This document shows, piece by piece, positions 4,648-5,337 of a stretch of DNA of 5,337 bases; the stretch's first letter is position 1, and each line of letters begins with the position of its first letter. The position numbers and the translations under genes were made by a program. Source of the stretch: Methanomicrobiales archaeon (GTDB lineage Archaea > Halobacteriota > Methanomicrobia > Methanomicrobiales > JACTUA01); NCBI GenBank assembly GCA_028678635.1, contig JAJRDC010000103.1, forward strand, positions 1 through 5,337, read 5' to 3'. The notes beneath the pieces are model-generated. The model saw nothing but the letters and a program-made list of their open reading frames with translations, had not been told where the DNA came from and did not search any database.

Positions 4648-5337
4648 CTACGCAACGGGCCGGAGGCCGGCCTGTTCCACCATGAAGGTGGCCTCGCCCT
4701 CGGGCAGGTTGGGGCTGTCCACCAGGCGGGCGATCCGCTTCCCGCCCTTGCTCTTCCGGAGGTAGAGCCGGAAGGTGGCACAGTGGCCCACGATGTTCCC
4801 CCCGATGGGCTTCGTCGGGTCGCCGAAGAAGACGGCAGGGTTGGACATCACCTGGTTCGTGACGAGACCGACGGCGTTGTGCTCGTCGCAGAGCCGGAAG
4901 AGGTCATGCATGTGCCGGTTCAGTTTCTGCTGGCGGGTGGCCAGCGTGCCCCGGCCGGCGTACTCGGCCCGGAAGTGGGCGGTGAGTGAGTCGACGATGA
5001 AGATCCGGACCGGCTTATCGCTGGACCGGAGCTCGTTGGCCAGTTCCCGTGCGGTGTCGATCATCAGCATCTGGTGGTCAGAGGTATGGGCCCGGGCCAC
5101 GTGGATGTGGTCCAGGAACTCCTGGAGGGGGGGAACGTCGCCGGGAAGCCCGTTCACCATCTGCTCGATACGCTCCGGCCGGAAGGTGTTCTCGGTGTCG
5201 ATGTAGATGGCTGATCCGGAGAGGCCGCCCTGATCCTCCGTGAGCTGGACGTTCACCGCCATCTGGTGGACGATCTGGCTCTTCCCTGACCCGAACTCCC
5301 CGTACAGCTCGGTGATGGCCTGGGTCTCCATCCCGCC
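4648..5337 (-). CDS. radA: DNA repair and recombination protein RadA, C-terminal part
   Basis: This is the ATPase core and C-terminus of RadA, the archaeal RecA/Rad51 recombinase, which forms filaments on single-stranded DNA and carries out strand exchange. The frame is open to the window edge; 229 residues are visible and roughly 90-100 N-terminal ones are missing, judging from the usual 320-330. Counting from the first visible methionine ([19 protein letters not shown]), Walker A is GEFGSGKS (11-18), Walker B IFIVDS (110-115), the L1 region [18 protein letters not shown] (121-138), L2 about 159-183, and the ATP-cap motif DPTKPIGG (171-178). The end, [21 protein letters not shown], is typical of RadA. 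That methionine is internal, since two glycines of the usual GGG/GGI stretch precede it. The shorter paralogue RadB is unlikely because the L1, ATP-cap and C-terminal sequences are those of RadA. A T-run after the stop suggests transcription ends there. Confidence 0.95.
   Translation of the reverse strand, partial: GGMETQAITELYGEFGSGKSQIVHQMAVNVQLTEDQGGLSGSAIYIDTENTFRPERIEQMVNGLPGDVPPLQEFLDHIHVARAHTSDHQMLMIDTARELANELRSSDKPVRIFIVDSLTAHFRAEYAGRGTLATRQQKLNRHMHDLFRLCDEHNAVGLVTNQVMSNPAVFFGDPTKPIGGNIVGHCATFRLYLRKSKGGKRIARLVDSPNLPEGEATFMVEQAGLRPVA

Noticed and set aside
4269..4781. Minus-strand open frame of 170 codons ending at the phosphatase start
   Set aside because: The upstream half is an out-of-frame shadow of radA and the rest has low-complexity Pro/Arg/Gly composition; its TGA overlapping the ATG at 4269 seems a coincidence.

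Overview
The window looks like chromosomal DNA of a methanogenic archaeon, most likely of the order Methanomicrobiales. The evidence is an HMf-type histone, a RadA recombinase, the short archaeal form of the NOG1 GTPase, and a presenilin-type intramembrane protease very like the Methanoculleus marisnigri enzyme as I remember it. Coding DNA is GC-rich and the short intergenic gaps are AT-rich with archaeal TATA-like boxes. I see no tRNA, rRNA, insertion sequence, phage gene or CRISPR array. The placement is inference; no search was run.

Layout, left to right. A minus-strand gene entering from the left edge (1-81, unknown, one membrane helix) diverges from a presenilin/SPP-homologue protease (152-1057, +). 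The protease converges, with a 35-bp tail overlap, on a NOG1-like GTPase (1023-1994, -). Only 45 bp separate the GTPase start from a divergent winged-helix/CBS regulator (2040-2918, +). A histone (3013-3222, +) and an 83-residue PRC-barrel protein (3324-3575, +) follow. The PRC-barrel gene overlaps by 19 bp the end of a HAD phosphoglycolate phosphatase (3557 to about 4285, -). After a non-coding stretch of about 360 bp comes the C-terminal two thirds or more of RadA (4648-5337, -), cut by the right edge.

The genes do not form one pathway. They look like housekeeping functions: ribosome biogenesis (NOG1), chromatin (histone), recombination (RadA), metabolite repair (phosphatase), membrane proteolysis (PSH), a ligand-sensing regulator, and a possible cell-division factor (PRC-barrel). 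Most appear to be transcribed singly. The CBS regulator and PRC-barrel genes lack a Shine-Dalgarno sequence and have a TATA-like box about 26-27 bp before the ATG, which predicts leaderless mRNAs. The protease and histone genes have clear Shine-Dalgarno sequences.

Most worth checking: the phosphatase has no ATG, GTG or TTG start in frame before its catalytic DLDGT motif, and a TG-repeat slip or a CTG start would explain this; a quadruplex/hairpin element lies between radA and the phosphatase; a 12-bp palindrome sits at the predicted start of the CBS regulator transcript; that regulator carries a CHPDLCH motif; and the PRC-barrel protein may be CdpB-like. I found no clear new multi-gene system.
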